Part shown: positions 22,030 to 22,373 of the stretch, piece by piece
How positions within the stretch are numbered: the stretch's first letter is position 1
Layout of the letters: every line of letters starts with the position of its first letter
Assembly (NCBI GenBank): GCA_024684665.1
Contig: JAIKWN010000202.1
Span: 1-22,373, forward strand
Reading direction: 5' to 3'
DNA length: 22,373 nt
Origin: Clostridiales bacterium
GTDB lineage: Bacteria > Bacillota_A > Clostridia > Christensenellales > Aristaeellaceae
Position numbers and translations under genes: made by a program
The notes under the pieces: model-generated
What the model saw: only the letters and a program-made list of their open reading frames with translations
Told to the model about the DNA's origin: nothing
Databases searched by the model: none

Positions 22030-22044
22030 GCAGGTTTTTCCTGC
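22030..22044 (-). other. Small leader hairpin of the sugar-uptake operon
   Basis: In the 5' untranslated region, GCAGG (22040-22044 read on the minus strand) pairs with CCTGC (22030-22034) around an A5 loop, ending about 10 nt before AGGAGG. It could keep the ribosome binding site open or protect the 5' end. No known riboswitch is recognised in this short leader. Confidence 0.45.
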
Positions 22045-22055
22045 TGTTTAAGGAT

Positions 22056-22084
22056 ATTTTATCCGGTTTTTCTCAAAAAGTAAA
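22056..22084 (-). promoter_or_regulatory. Promoter of the sugar-uptake operon
   Basis: TTTACT (22079-22084), a 17-nt spacer and TAAAAT (22056-22061) lie upstream of the binding-protein gene on the minus strand. The flanks are AT-rich. A non-consensus -35 fits activation by a regulator such as the AraC-family protein encoded upstream, but no repeat pair was identified as its site. Confidence 0.7.
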
Positions 22085-22158
22085 GGAAAAAAACTTTCAT
22101 AACCGTTAAAAATCGTCCCGTTCTTGTTCCCTTAATCCCGTTTTGGGGCGCAGCCGTT

Positions 22159-22373
22159 TCAAAATTCCCCCGATTCAGTCGGGTTTTTTTCACCCCGGCG
22201 ATAATCCGACGCCGTCATCCCCGTATGCTTTCGAAAAAGATAGCTGAAGTAGTGCGGATCGTTGTAGCCCACCGCCTGGGCGATCTGCGAGGCGCGCATC
22301 TCCGTCTGGGCAAGCAGTTCCTTCGCTTTCCCTATTCGCAGCGCCGTCAGGTGCTCCGTGAACGTGATCCCCA
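22159..22373 (-). CDS. AraC-family transcriptional regulator, C-terminal part only (5' end outside window)
   Basis: The last 70 codons of the gene are visible and were translated by hand; the rest lies off the window. They hold most of the AraC-type double helix-turn-helix. LRIGKAKELLAQTEMRASQIAQAVGYNDPHYFSYLFRKHTGMTASDYR matches the family consensus, including the IA-x-x-VGY-x-x-x-x-YFS-x-x-FK-like core and the closing G-x-T-x-x-x-YR. The regulator lies immediately upstream of the sugar-uptake operon on the same strand and is a likely activator of it. The sensory domain, which might be a response-regulator receiver as in many Firmicutes sugar systems, cannot be seen. Confidence 0.92.
   Translation of the reverse strand, partial: GITFTEHLTALRIGKAKELLAQTEMRASQIAQAVGYNDPHYFSYLFRKHTGMTASDYRRGEKNPTESGEF
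22168..22189. terminator. Terminator hairpin overlapping the 3' end of the AraC-family gene
   Basis: CCCGA-TTCAG-TCGGG is followed by seven T residues on the plus strand, a textbook terminator in that direction. On the minus strand it is preceded by A7 and followed by GGAATTTTG, so it is weaker there. It lies inside the last codons of the regulator gene, so it would stop antisense transcripts entering that gene and may partly end the regulator mRNA. Confidence 0.6.

Noticed and set aside
1..22373. CRISPR arrays, tRNA/rRNA genes, insertion sequences, phage or defence genes
   Set aside because: No regularly spaced repeats, cloverleaf-like segments, transposase/integrase motifs or known defence domains were found on reading both strands.

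Overview
The window looks like chromosome from an anaerobic, moderately GC-rich Firmicute of the Clostridia type. Three observations support this. There is a superoxide reductase (desulfoferrodoxin), Shine-Dalgarno sequences are strong and AGGAGG-like with frequent GTG and TTG starts, and there is a secreted clostripain-type (C11) peptidase. Promoters are of the sigma-A type, with almost every recognisable one having a 17-nt spacer. Family or genus cannot be fixed from sequence alone. The substrate-binding protein has a plain signal peptide and no lipobox, which is unusual for a typical monoderm Firmicute. I see no tRNA, rRNA, transposase, integrase, phage gene or CRISPR array.

Layout, left to right. 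(1) 1-3300: the 3' part of a sugar phosphate isomerase/epimerase (+), converging on a membrane polyprenyl-phosphate glycosylphosphotransferase (-), then an SRAP/YedK DNA-crosslink protein (-). This stretch looks less GC-biased in its codons than what follows. (2) 3258-3860: ruvC (+) with its own near-consensus promoter, divergent from the SRAP gene, so two DNA-repair genes are back to back. (3) 3879-6226: a minus-strand block with desulfoferrodoxin first, then psuK and psuG for pseudouridine catabolism, the last two overlapping by 4 nt. (4) 6244-9659: an aconitase-family hydratase (-) divergent from a LysR-type regulator (+). (5) 9665-12602: a plus-strand operon of a histidine-phosphatase family protein, a ThrH-like HAD phosphatase and a phosphohexomutase. 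(6) 12722-15391: a small secreted protein and a secreted C11 cysteine peptidase. (7) 15440-22373: a minus-strand sugar-uptake operon (binding protein, ATPase, two permeases, FGGY kinase) resembling the E. coli YtfQRT/YjfF galactofuranose system, preceded by the 3' end of an AraC-family regulator.

How it works together. Most of the window is carbon scavenging: import and phosphorylation of a sugar (kinase plus ABC system), salvage of pseudouridine to uracil plus ribose 5-phosphate, and phosphosugar interconversion. Stress and repair functions (desulfoferrodoxin, RuvC, SRAP) sit between these. Regulation is unusually readable. There is a perfect palindrome inside the desulfoferrodoxin promoter, a palindrome over the -35 box of the hydratase promoter next to the LysR gene, and stable hairpins at two junctions of the sugar-uptake operon that probably set the stoichiometry of its products. 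I see no obvious defence system or new mobile system. The best leads are the desulfoferrodoxin operator, the RNA hairpins in the ABC operon and the three-gene phosphatase/phosphomutase operon.
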